Assembly (NCBI GenBank): GCA_966424055.1
Contig: CBJLMB010000019.1
Coordinates: 1 to 64,000 of the forward strand
Length of the DNA stretch: 64,000 nt
Direction: 5' to 3'
Origin: Deminuibacter sp966424055
GTDB lineage: Bacteria > Bacteroidota > Bacteroidia > Chitinophagales > Chitinophagaceae
Each line of letters starts with the position of its first letter. Position 1 is the stretch's first letter. Under the pieces are notes generated by a model, which searched no databases, had not been told where the DNA came from, and worked only from the letters and a program-made list of their open reading frames with translations. Below are positions 34,366 through 42,663 of this stretch, in pieces. The position numbers were made by a program, and so were the translations under genes.

Positions 34366-37098
34366 ATGGGCAAACGTTGTAAAGTTAGTATAAAATATTT
34401 TTTTGGCGGGCTTGCCTTCTTGTTATTCCTATTTATAACGTTGAGAATTGACGCAAGAGATAAGAAGAAACACTTTTTTGTAAAATCATTAACAGATAAT
34501 AACGGGGACACCACCAAAAAAAAGCAGCGCAATACCGCCGCTGATACCGCTATTGCTGCAAGAGATACCACTAAGAACAGGGAAGATACCAGCAAGAAAA
34601 AACAGGTGGATACCCTGAATGTATCAAAAGATTCGCTGGATGCACCGGTTAAATACAGTGCCGAAGATTCGGCCGTACTGGTCATCACCACCAAGAATTT
34701 TACCCTGTATAAAAAGGCTTCCACCACTTATAAAGACATGCAGCTGGATGCGAACACCATCCGCTATAACCAGCAGGAACAGGTGGTACAGGCTTATGGT
34801 GGAACAGATACATCGAACAACCCGCTGAATAAACCCAAACTGGTGCAGGGAGGTGCCACGTCTATCATGGACAGTGTGCGGATGAACCTGCACAATATGC
34901 GGGGCCTCTCGAAGAACGCCTATTACCAGGAAGGTGAAATGTTTGTGCATGCACAAACCATGAAGAAAGTGGAAAAAGATGTGGCCTATGCACTGCGCAC
35001 CCGTTTTACCACCTGTAACCTGGACACACCGCATTTCGATATCGTTGCAAGAAAAGTAAAACTGATCACCAATAAGATCGCGGTATCAGGCCCTGCATTT
35101 CCCGAATTTGAAGGGGTGCCAATGCCGATAGCCATCCCTTTTGGTATTTATCCCCTGGCCAGGGGCCGGCATTCAGGATTGCTGCCTCCTTCGTTTGCCA
35201 ATAACCAGGATTATGGCCTGGGATTGGAAAACCTGGGTTATTATAAAGTGATTAACGACAACTGGGATGTAACCACGCGCGCCAATATTTACACCTATGG
35301 GGGATGGAGCTTGTTCATCAACCCCAAATACATTAAACGGTATAAATACAGCGGTAATTTCAACCTGTCTATCCAGCATACGGTGATACTGAATTCTTCA
35401 TCGGGCTCACTGGGAGGTTCGGTTACACCCGAAGAGTTCACCAAGAGCAGCAGTTTTATGATCAACTGGAGCCATACGACAGATAACCGGGCAAGGCCGG
35501 GTACCAGTTTTTCTGCCAGTGTGAATGCAGGTAGTACCAGGTTCAACCGTCTGGTGCCCAATAATGCGGTGCTCAATTACCAGAACCAGCTGAGCTCCTC
35601 TATCACGTACAGCAAAACCTGGGACCAGGGCCGTTATAACCTGACAGTGAGTGCCAACCATAACCAGAACAATAACCAGCGGCTGGTGAATGTAACTTTG
35701 CCTACGGTGAACTTTACCGCGAATACGTTTTATCCTTTCCAGAAAAAAGAATCGATAGGCTCGCAGAAATGGTACGAGAAACTGGGTATTTCCTATACCG
35801 GTACCTTGCTCAACCAGGTCTCTTTTTATGATTCTGCTTTTAACCTGCGCCGCCTGCTGGATACCACGCAGTGGGGCGCCCAGCACAATATACCCATCAC
35901 CATTTCATTACCGGCTTTGGGACCATTGATTTTTTCGCCTTCTGTTTCCTATTCGGAAAAATGGTATGGACAAAAAATTCAATTGCATGACTGGAATGAT
36001 AAAACAAGAAAAGTAGATACTTCTATCAGCCGTGGCTTTTTCAGGGCACAGGAAGTGCAGTTCGGGTTATCGATGAACACCCGTATTTTCGGTACATTCC
36101 AGTTTGGCAAAAACACGGCACTGCGTCATGAGATCAAACCTTTTATCAGCCTGAACTATAAGCCTGACCTGGTGGGTAAGTACTATTACTATCTGAAATA
36201 CGATTCTACCAGGTACACGAAACCTGATTCAGCCAACAGGCGCAGGATATCTGTATTCGATGGCAGCCCGATGGGCAGCTTTGGGGAAGGTACTTTTGGT
36301 GGTTTGAACTTTGGCTTCGACAACCTTTTTGAAATGAAGGTGAAGAACAACAAAGACAGCACCGGTGACGCTCCCACCAAAAAAATACGGCTGATAGACG
36401 GGTTGAGCTTCAACTCGGGTTATAACTACCTGGCTGATAGTTTGAAATGGCAGCCCATCACCATCGCACTGCGCAGTACCCTTTTTGAAAAGGTGAACCT
36501 GACGGGTAGCGCCACCATCGACCCGTATGATGTGGATTCCACGGGAAACCGCATTAATAAACTGCTATGGAAAAAAGGCAGCATCGGCCGGTTTACAGGC
36601 GGTAATATCGCATTGTCCACTTCTTTCCAGAGCAAATCGAACGACAAGCGTAAAGACAATGACCGGATACCGGTAGACCAGACCATGACACCCGACGAAC
36701 AGATGCGGCAGCTGGAATATGTACGCAGCAACCCCGCTGAGTTCGTGGATTTCAATATACCCTGGACACTGCAAACTTCTCTTTCTGTAAACTTCGCCAG
36801 GATACTGACACCTGACCTTAAAAGCTATTATACACAGATCAACAGCAATATCAGCCTGAACGGCGATTTTAGTCTTACGCCCAAATGGAAGATCGGGGGC
36901 ACCACTTATTTTGATTTCAGAACAGCCAAGATACAAACCCTCACCATGTTTGTAACCCGTGAAATGCATTGCTGGCAGATGGCCATTAATATTACGCCGG
37001 TGGGCTTGTATAAATCGTTCAGTATTGTGCTCAATCCCAAATCGGGTATACTGCGTGACCTGAAAATTAACCGGTCGAGATTTTTCTACAATCAATAA
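34366..37098 (+). CDS. LptD-like LPS assembly outer membrane protein
   Basis: This protein of about 910 residues is the putative outer-membrane LPS-insertion component. After an N-terminal hydrophobic signal (YFFGGLAFLLFLFITL) comes a low-complexity Thr/Lys/Asp stretch, then an OstA-like jellyroll (residues about 90-240: ITTKNFTLYKKASTTYKDMQLDANTIRYNQ; ARKVKLITNKIAVSGPAFPEFEGVPMPIAIPFGIYPL). A large LptD-type barrel follows to the C-terminus. The motif GVPMPIAIPFGIYPL with R-HSGLLPP downstream is typical of Bacteroidota LptD proteins. The low-complexity spacer is longer than I expect in E. coli LptD. No lptE is adjacent. A hairpin overlaps the stop codon. Confidence 0.9.
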   Translation: MGKRCKVSIKYFFGGLAFLLFLFITLRIDARDKKKHFFVKSLTDNNGDTTKKKQRNTAADTAIAARDTTKNREDTSKKKQVDTLNVSKDSLDAPVKYSAEDSAVLVITTKNFTLYKKASTTYKDMQLDANTIRYNQQEQVVQAYGGTDTSNNPLNKPKLVQGGATSIMDSVRMNLHNMRGLSKNAYYQEGEMFVHAQTMKKVEKDVAYALRTRFTTCNLDTPHFDIVARKVKLITNKIAVSGPAFPEFEGVPMPIAIPFGIYPLARGRHSGLLPPSFANNQDYGLGLENLGYYKVINDNWDVTTRANIYTYGGWSLFINPKYIKRYKYSGNFNLSIQHTVILNSSSGSLGGSVTPEEFTKSSSFMINWSHTTDNRARPGTSFSASVNAGSTRFNRLVPNNAVLNYQNQLSSSITYSKTWDQGRYNLTVSANHNQNNNQRLVNVTLPTVNFTANTFYPFQKKESIGSQKWYEKLGISYTGTLLNQVSFYDSAFNLRRLLDTTQWGAQHNIPITISLPALGPLIFSPSVSYSEKWYGQKIQLHDWNDKTRKVDTSISRGFFRAQEVQFGLSMNTRIFGTFQFGKNTALRHEIKPFISLNYKPDLVGKYYYYLKYDSTRYTKPDSANRRRISVFDGSPMGSFGEGTFGGLNFGFDNLFEMKVKNNKDSTGDAPTKKIRLIDGLSFNSGYNYLADSLKWQPITIALRSTLFEKVNLTGSATIDPYDVDSTGNRINKLLWKKGSIGRFTGGNIALSTSFQSKSNDKRKDNDRIPVDQTMTPDEQMRQLEYVRSNPAEFVDFNIPWTLQTSLSVNFARILTPDLKSYYTQINSNISLNGDFSLTPKWKIGGTTYFDFRTAKIQTLTMFVTREMHCWQMAINITPVGLYKSFSIVLNPKSGILRDLKINRSRFFYNQ

Positions 37099-37130
37099 GA
37101 TATTCCATATCTCCAAGATATGGAATATCT
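37098..37130. terminator. 15-bp hairpin between convergent genes
   Basis: AGATATTCCATATCT (37098-37112) pairs perfectly with 37116-37130 around a 3-base loop. No T-run follows, so it may act mainly as a 3'-end stabiliser. It overlaps the last base of the lptD-like stop codon. Confidence 0.6.
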
Positions 37131-37139
37131 ATACCTACT

Positions 37140-38027
37140 CTATTTAAAAAAAGTACTAAAATACGCCAGATGCTGCCGTATGCTACCCTGCCAGTAAGCG
37201 GCATTGTGCTCACCTGGCTGTGTAATATAAGTTACGGGCAGGTGCAGGCTGTCACAAACCTGTTTTAGTGCATTGTTCATGGGGTAGAGCGGGTCTGCTG
37301 TTCCGCAGTCGAACAGGAAAGGCTTGTGTGGCGGGGTATTCCGGCGTAGCAGGTTTGCCAGGGAAAAAGCCTGCCAGTTGTTTTGTTCAGGACTGCCTAG
37401 CAGGTGGGTGAGATCGTTGATCACACGGTCATTGCCAAAAAACAGGCGGCTGGCCGATTGCATTGTGGCAAAATCGAAATCCACAGCGCCGCTGGTAGCT
37501 GCTGCCGAAGTAAAATAGGCTGGCTGTAACAGGAACATACGCAGTGCGCCATAACCGCCCATACTTAAGCCCGAGATGAAAATATGTGCTTTGTCTATCC
37601 TGTACTGCCGGTGGATAGCGGGTACCAGCTCCTCAAAAAAGAAAGTATCGAATTGTGAATGATCGTCCTGCGGACTGTTCAGGTACCAGGTTTGAAAACC
37701 ATCGGGGCAAACAATGATCATCCTGTATTGATCGGCCACCTGCTGCAGGTGGGCAATAGTGTTCCACTGCGTATATTTTTCACTGTAGCCATGCAGTAAA
37801 TACAGCAGGGGCATAGGCTGTGCCGGCGTTTTGCCATTAGGGGTAAACACCAGTACCGTATCGGGATGCGGCATATGGGAAGAGTGGAACAAGAGCTGCC
37901 GCTGCGCCCGTGCCGGTTGAAAGCACAGCGCCCACAACAGGCAACTGCAAATGCATAACAGGTACGAACGGAAACTATTGCCTGGCTTTCCTGGCAGGAT
38001 GGAGGAAATGGTATGGCCTTGCTGCAT
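37140..38027 (-). CDS. Secreted esterase-D-like alpha/beta hydrolase
   Basis: This 295-residue protein carries a signal sequence (LLWALCFQPARAQ, after an unusually long n-region) and an esterase D/feruloyl-esterase-like alpha/beta hydrolase domain. The oxyanion motif LLYLLHGYSE leads to the nucleophile Ser155 in GLSMGG; the likely acid is the Asp in DCGTADPLY and the His is in GEHNAAYW. Such enzymes hydrolyse carboxyl esters, for example acyl groups on polysaccharides; the substrate here is unknown. It is divergent from an HxlR-type regulator gene 98 bases away, which may control it. Confidence 0.87.
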   Translation of the reverse strand: MQQGHTISSILPGKPGNSFRSYLLCICSCLLWALCFQPARAQRQLLFHSSHMPHPDTVLVFTPNGKTPAQPMPLLYLLHGYSEKYTQWNTIAHLQQVADQYRMIIVCPDGFQTWYLNSPQDDHSQFDTFFFEELVPAIHRQYRIDKAHIFISGLSMGGYGALRMFLLQPAYFTSAAATSGAVDFDFATMQSASRLFFGNDRVINDLTHLLGSPEQNNWQAFSLANLLRRNTPPHKPFLFDCGTADPLYPMNNALKQVCDSLHLPVTYITQPGEHNAAYWQGSIRQHLAYFSTFFK

Positions 38028-38125
38028 ATCTTTTTTCCTGCAAAAATGCCTGCAGAAAAAACGCCGGGCAATAACTCACAAAATTTTGAGCAGGTAAAAT
38101 CATCTATCCTGCTTAATGTTGCAGT

Positions 38126-38494
38126 ATGAGAAAACTGAGTTCAACCAATTACAGCAACCAGCAGTTCCTGTATCACGAATGTGAGCTGAACTATGCCTTG
38201 TCACTGGTGAGCGGCCGGTGGAAAGCGCAGGTGCTGATGGATATAGCCAAAGGCATTAACCGTTTTAGCAGGCTGAAAGAAGAAAATGCCCGTATATCAG
38301 ACCAGGCATTGAGCAGGCTGTTGCGCCAGCTGGAAAGGGATGGGCTGATTGCCCGTGAGGAAAAAAATGAGCTGCCCAAAAGAATCGATTACCATCTTAC
38401 ACCCAAGGCCGTTGATTTCTGTTTGTTGCTGAAAGATCTGTGCAACTGGGCCCAGACCCATATGCCTGCTAATACCGCGGCCGATGCCTGCTGA
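38126..38494 (+). CDS. HxlR family winged-helix regulator
   Basis: This 122-residue cytosolic DNA-binding protein has the HxlR signature. YHECELNYALSLVSGRWKAQVLMDI contains the conserved cysteine and the GRWK motif. The recognition region NRFSRLKEENARISDQALSRLLRQLERDGLI follows, with the wing ELPKRIDYHLTPKA. HxlR proteins often sense reactive aldehydes or redox stress through the N-terminal cysteine. It is divergent from the esterase gene, which is the natural target candidate. No other gene is co-directional with it. Confidence 0.92.
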   Translation: MRKLSSTNYSNQQFLYHECELNYALSLVSGRWKAQVLMDIAKGINRFSRLKEENARISDQALSRLLRQLERDGLIAREEKNELPKRIDYHLTPKAVDFCLLLKDLCNWAQTHMPANTAADAC

Positions 38495-38505
38495 GCAGGA
38501 GGGTA

Positions 38506-39246
38506 TCAGGGTTTATTGTTTGCGATATAATAAGCGCTCATGATTTCATATAGCTGCTGTTTTAAATCGGCAGCTTTTTTATTGACTGTTTCAACCGGCG
38601 GTAGAAAATGCATTTCGAGCCGGTGGGGCAGCATAAAAAAGGGTTTGTGTGCCGGCAATACTTCCCTGGTGTAAAAGATCAGGGCCGGCATAATGGGTTT
38701 ACCCGTATCGGCAGCCAGGCGGAATGCACCATCATAAAAAGATTTAAGGGGTAATTCAGTGCGGTTACGGGTGCCTTCGGGATAAATCACCATATCCAGG
38801 CCTATATCCAGTACCCGGCGCATTTTATCATAACTCTTGCCCCTGCTTTCCGTGCTTTTACGGTCTACCAGCACACTGCCCGCAGCATAGATCCATCCAA
38901 AAATCGGCACAGAGGCAAATTCTTTTTTGGCAATGGTTTTATTGGCATGCGGCATAAACGGCGTACTGATAGGAACATCCATCAGGCTATTGTGGTTACT
39001 GATCACCACATAATTCTGTGTTTTGCTGAAGTTGTCGGCACCTTTCACTGTAAGCGGGCAGCCGATAAGATGGAGATAAATAGTCATCCATACCCTGGAC
39101 ACCGCCCGGTGCCATTTGGCGGCGGCAGGTTCTTTCAGTAAAAAGCAGGGTATATAAAAGAAGATAGCTATCACCATGGTGCCGGTAAAAATGAGCAGGC
39201 CCCATAATGCCCAGATGCGTCCAAATATTTCCCTCAGTACTTTCAT
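38506..39246 (-). CDS. plsC: 1-acyl-sn-glycerol-3-phosphate acyltransferase (PlsC family)
   Basis: The enzyme adds the second acyl chain to lysophosphatidic acid at the inner membrane. The 246-residue protein has an N-terminal hydrophobic segment (IWALWGLLIFTGTMVIAIFFY). The catalytic HX4D box is NHNSLMD (H85, D90). The substrate-binding EGTR motif is at residues 157-160 (YPEGTRNRT), and PIMPALIF follows. The ATG at 39246 is preferred; the longer frame to 39312 lacks family sequence. It is followed by the convergent HxlR gene and preceded by ung on the same strand, with 85 bases between. Confidence 0.93.
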   Translation of the reverse strand: MKVLREIFGRIWALWGLLIFTGTMVIAIFFYIPCFLLKEPAAAKWHRAVSRVWMTIYLHLIGCPLTVKGADNFSKTQNYVVISNHNSLMDVPISTPFMPHANKTIAKKEFASVPIFGWIYAAGSVLVDRKSTESRGKSYDKMRRVLDIGLDMVIYPEGTRNRTELPLKSFYDGAFRLAADTGKPIMPALIFYTREVLPAHKPFFMLPHRLEMHFLPPVETVNKKAADLKQQLYEIMSAYYIANNKP

Positions 39247-39331
39247 GTATGTTATGTGATTGACAGCAGCGCAAATATCCGGCAAGTTGTTTATATGTGC
39301 ACCCGCTTTCAATAAAAGAAAAGGCAGTCTT

Positions 39332-40006
39332 TCAGATCACCGACCAGTCAATAGGGTCTTTCCCCTGTTTAACCAGCAGTTCATTGGTTTTGCTGAAATG
39401 ACGGCAGCCAAAAAAGCCTTTATCTGCACTGAAAGGAGAGGGGTGCGCTGCTTTTAGTACAAAATGCCTGGTTTGATCGATCAGCACCTGTTTATCCTGG
39501 GCAAAGCGGCCCCATAACAGGAATACCAGTCCTTCTTTTTCCTGCGACAGTTTGCGTATCACGGCATCGGTGAAATCCATCCAGCCTATTTTGCTGTGGC
39601 TGGCGGGTTCATTGGCACGTACCGTTAGTGCAGCGTTAAGCAATAGTACGCCCTGTTGTGCCCATTTGGTAAGATCGCCGGTAGCAGGGATGGCCATACC
39701 GATATCTTTATGCAGTTCTTTATAAATATTCACCAGCGAAGGCGGTGGCGGTACTCCCGGTGGAACCGAAAAACTGAGGCCCATAGCCTGTCCTTTGCCA
39801 TGGTAAGGATCCTGGCCGAGCAACACCACTTTTACTTTGTTGAAAGGTGTTTGTTCAAAGGCATTAAAAATAAGTGGCCCGGGTGGATAGATGGTTTTAC
39901 CCTGAACTTTTTCTGTTTTTAAAAATGCTGTGAGTTGTTCAAAATAGGGCTTTTGAAACTCCTGCTCCAGTACTTCTTTCCAGCTTGATTCAATTTTTAC
40001 CTGCAT
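39332..40006 (-). CDS. ung: Uracil-DNA glycosylase, family 1
   Basis: Ung removes uracil from DNA and starts base excision repair. The 224-residue length is normal for family 1. The water-activating loop GQDPYH is at residues 64-69, with catalytic Asp66, and continues with the conserved GQAMGLSFSVPPGVPPPPSL. The uracil-binding strand LLLNAALTVRANEPASH and the DNA-intercalating loop HPSPFSADKGFFGCRHF are present. All catalytic parts are intact. Confidence 0.96.
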   Translation of the reverse strand: MQVKIESSWKEVLEQEFQKPYFEQLTAFLKTEKVQGKTIYPPGPLIFNAFEQTPFNKVKVVLLGQDPYHGKGQAMGLSFSVPPGVPPPPSLVNIYKELHKDIGMAIPATGDLTKWAQQGVLLLNAALTVRANEPASHSKIGWMDFTDAVIRKLSQEKEGLVFLLWGRFAQDKQVLIDQTRHFVLKAAHPSPFSADKGFFGCRHFSKTNELLVKQGKDPIDWSVI

Positions 40007-40113
40007 TCTGTTAAAAACGTTTTACCTGCAAACTAAGCAAAAATTTGCTTGTGACTGCTTGTACAGGTGTAACCCTTTTACCGCATAGCGGTTGTTGAAT
40101 CAAGTCAGTAAGA

Positions 40114-40227
40114 ATGGATGACAGCCTCACCGGCAAGGAAAGAAGAGCGAAAATAAAAGCGTTCAGGCAGGAACGCGACCAGGCGGTACTGGATGCAAAA
40201 AAAGATTATTATAAATCCGCACAGTAA
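40114..40227 (+). CDS. Possible 37-residue basic/acidic small protein
   Basis: An ATG at 40114 opens a 37-residue frame, highly charged and probably one helix (KERRAKIKAFRQERDQAVLDAKKD), with no membrane segment or signal. I recognise no family. Support comes from a strong terminator on the same strand beginning 18 bases after the stop, which implies a plus-strand transcript here, between the divergent ung gene and the convergent acyltransferase gene. A small non-coding RNA ending at the same terminator is the alternative. Confidence 0.42.
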   Translation: MDDSLTGKERRAKIKAFRQERDQAVLDAKKDYYKSAQ

Positions 40228-40245
40228 TGAACAATGATGCTATGG

Positions 40246-40274
40246 AACACCGCAGCCCGGCTGCGGTGTTTTTT
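40246..40274 (+). terminator. Terminator after the small ORF
   Basis: AACACCGCAGC (40246-40256) pairs perfectly with GCTGCGGTGTT (40260-40270), followed by T6. The stop of the acyltransferase gene on the other strand is at 40298, so it could also serve that gene. Confidence 0.85.
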
Positions 40275-40297
40275 ATTTATAACATTATACACAACCC

Positions 40298-41536
40298 TTA
40301 CAAAATATTTTTCAACAGTGGAATTTTGCGCAGTACCAGTGCACTGATGGCATACATAAGCAGGATGCTCAGTGCGGTAAGCAGTAAAAATTTCAGCAGC
40401 AGCGGCCAGTGCAGGCCCACCAGCATTTTGCTCAGTGCTATGGTTAATGCAGCATGGAACACATACACACAAAAGGCATTGACTGAAAAAAAACGGGCCA
40501 GTTTTCCCTGTTGATTAAAGCGTTCCCTGAACCAGCTAAGCAGGAATAGCGAGAGGCCTACACCCACCAGTTGCTCCCGGCAACATTCTACCAGGCTTTG
40601 CCAGTGAAGCCCCCCTTTGTAAACATCCAGGTCACCCTTCAGTGCCCCACCGGCAACAAGATTGACCATCCACAAAACCATACCCAGGCCCAGTGCCATA
40701 CGGCCCCAGAAGCGGCCTTCACGAACCGGCAGTTGCTGCAACCAGTTGCCCCTGTAAGCCAGTATACCGGCGGCGAAGAAAAATATATACTGCGAAAAAT
40801 AACAGAACTGCAGGTTATAAAAAGAGCTGCCATTGGGCCAGGGGAAACGAACCAGGAAACTGCATACTGCAATAAGCAGGATGAAAAGGGCCACAGATGG
40901 CCTGCTGAACAATTTACCGGATGCATGTGCAGTGCTTCTCACTTTGATGCCCAATACCCTGAACAGGGCATAAGCAGCACAGAAAATAAGCAATGCCTCA
41001 CAAAACCAGAGCGGCCCTGTACCACTCATCCACCGGCCGCTGGTGATATAGCGGCTGTATAGCCCGGCAAAATCCGGCGCAGTACCTGGCGGATCGAACA
41101 GGAATATGCAATAAATGGCCACCGGCTGTAATACAAATACATGCAACAACAACGGCAAACCCAGGCGATAGGCCCTGTCTCTTAAAAATTTACCCGGCCC
41201 TTTTGTATCATAGGCCCTGGGAACAAAATAACCGGCAATAAAGAAAAGAAATCCCATAAAAAATGACTGCAACCATGCCTGGTAGGTGCCGAAAACAACC
41301 AGCTCTGCAGTATTCACCGGTGTGTTTTCCATGTAATACCAGCTGCCCAGGTGGCTATAGGTTACAGCTGTGTGCATGCTTACTACCAGCATGATCATTA
41401 CCCAACGGAGGTTATCGATATAAAGTAAACGGCCGCCGGCCGGAATTTTTAAGCCAACAGTAGCCTGGCTGGCGGACGGATATACTGCAGCACTGGTCGC
41501 GGCAGGATTGGCGGTGTGGAATGTTGTTGATGGCAT
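40298..41536 (-). CDS. Acyltransferase_3 family membrane acyltransferase
   Basis: This 412-residue inner-membrane protein has about ten hydrophobic segments and the Acyltransferase_3 (OafA/OpgC-like) opening LLYIDNLRWVMIMLVVSMHTAVTYS, with the catalytic-type histidine in MHT. The region FFMGFLFFIAGYFVPRAYDTKGPGKFLRDRAYRLGLPLLL is also typical. Members transfer acetyl or succinyl groups to cell-surface sugars. The first 30 residues (Ser/Thr/Ala-rich) are a soluble extension. No glycan gene cluster is nearby, so the acceptor is unknown. It follows the AraC-type gene in the same direction after a 175-base gap. Confidence 0.87.
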   Translation of the reverse strand: MPSTTFHTANPAATSAAVYPSASQATVGLKIPAGGRLLYIDNLRWVMIMLVVSMHTAVTYSHLGSWYYMENTPVNTAELVVFGTYQAWLQSFFMGFLFFIAGYFVPRAYDTKGPGKFLRDRAYRLGLPLLLHVFVLQPVAIYCIFLFDPPGTAPDFAGLYSRYITSGRWMSGTGPLWFCEALLIFCAAYALFRVLGIKVRSTAHASGKLFSRPSVALFILLIAVCSFLVRFPWPNGSSFYNLQFCYFSQYIFFFAAGILAYRGNWLQQLPVREGRFWGRMALGLGMVLWMVNLVAGGALKGDLDVYKGGLHWQSLVECCREQLVGVGLSLFLLSWFRERFNQQGKLARFFSVNAFCVYVFHAALTIALSKMLVGLHWPLLLKFLLLTALSILLMYAISALVLRKIPLLKNIL

Positions 41537-41641
41537 TGTAAAAGTTTATGCCGTAAAACTATTTTCTGGCCGCCTGCAGTTAAATTTTCTTTGACATCCG
41601 GACAACCGGAAGGGATGAGTAGACGGGAAAACGCAGGTAAA

Positions 41642-41657
41642 CCTGCCTGCAGGCAGG
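41642..41657. repeat. 16-base palindrome CCTGCCTGCAGGCAGG
   Basis: This perfect palindrome lies in the gap upstream of the acyltransferase gene. Shorter versions occur at 27150-27163 and 29268-29279, both in intergenic DNA, so it may be a dispersed repeat. Confidence 0.5.
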
Positions 41658-41711
41658 CCGTTCCAACGCTTTCTGCCCAAAAATACCCGCCAAATGGTGA
41701 AGGAAACAACA

Positions 41712-42596
41712 CTATTGCAATAACAATGGTGCGGCTTTATCTGCGGCCCTGGATTTCCGGTAGGCTGTAAGGCTGATATCGCGGTGTTTTTTAAAAAATT
41801 TATTCAGATGGCTTTCATCTGCAAAGCCAAACTCATCTGCTATTTCATTAATACGCCTGTCGCTGAATTTTAACCGGTGCTCTATCAGTCGTATTTTGTA
41901 GTTGGCAATAAAATGCTGTATGGTTTCGCCGCATTGGTTTTTGAAATAACTACCCAGGTAAGTCTCGGATATGCCGAATGTGTCACTGATGGCGGCTGCT
42001 TTTAATTTATGCGGTGCATAAATATTGTTTTGAATATAATCAATGATCTCGAGAATGCGTTTGTCGGCACCGGCTTTTATATGAGCCGGCTTTATCTGGG
42101 AAATATTCCTGGCAATGATCACGATCAACGCATTGATGAAATGTATGGTGAGGTCTTCGTTGTAAAGGTCGGCACTGTCAAAACTTTGAAGTATGGATGT
42201 TACAATCGTTTTAACCATTGCCATATCTGTTTTGCTTCTCATTACACAGCCAGACAAATGGGTGGCATAATACAACAGGCATTCAATATGGTCAATGCTC
42301 TTCCATCGGTATTCATTTACATAGCCCTTATTGAAACGGATCATCAGGAATTCTGTTGTTGTACTTACTTCAAACGTGTGCGAATCATTGGGTGTGAGCA
42401 GCAGCAGGTTACCCTCGTGGTAGGATACACGGTTACCGTTCATGGTGAGGTATCCTGTGCCTGAAATAATGTATACCATCTGGAAAAAGATCAGCATCCT
42501 GTCTTTAACAGGGCACTCATTCACCTTTTCATAAATCACCTCCACCGACTGGTATTGCATTTCCTTCCTCATACTGTAAATGTACTTTTTTATCAT
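41712..42596 (-). CDS. AraC family transcriptional regulator
   Basis: This 294-residue protein has an N-terminal cupin-like sensor domain (FQMVYIISGTGYLTMNGNRVSYHEGNLLLLTPNDSHTFEV) and a C-terminal pair of helix-turn-helix motifs of the AraC type (ILEIIDYIQNNIYAPHKLKAAAISDTFGISETYLGSYFKNQCGE; then RINEIADEFGFADESHLNKFFKKHRDISLTAYRK). It should bind a small ligand and activate or repress nearby genes. It is divergent from an MFS efflux-type transporter with 67 bases between the starts, so that transporter is the likely target. An in-frame ATG at 42572 is an alternative start. Confidence 0.93.
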   Translation of the reverse strand: MIKKYIYSMRKEMQYQSVEVIYEKVNECPVKDRMLIFFQMVYIISGTGYLTMNGNRVSYHEGNLLLLTPNDSHTFEVSTTTEFLMIRFNKGYVNEYRWKSIDHIECLLYYATHLSGCVMRSKTDMAMVKTIVTSILQSFDSADLYNEDLTIHFINALIVIIARNISQIKPAHIKAGADKRILEIIDYIQNNIYAPHKLKAAAISDTFGISETYLGSYFKNQCGETIQHFIANYKIRLIEHRLKFSDRRINEIADEFGFADESHLNKFFKKHRDISLTAYRKSRAADKAAPLLLQ

Positions 42597-42630
42597 GGAA
42601 ATGTACCGGATACACTTGGTTGTTCAAATC

Positions 42631-42638
42631 TATTTTTG
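42631..42638 (+). promoter_or_regulatory. Candidate -7 box for the MFS gene (TATTTTTG)
   Basis: This matches TAnnTTTG and lies 25 bases before the MFS start, within the 67-base divergent region shared with the AraC-type gene. Confidence 0.48.
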
Positions 42639-42663
42639 CCACACCAGATGAAAAAAGAAAAAG

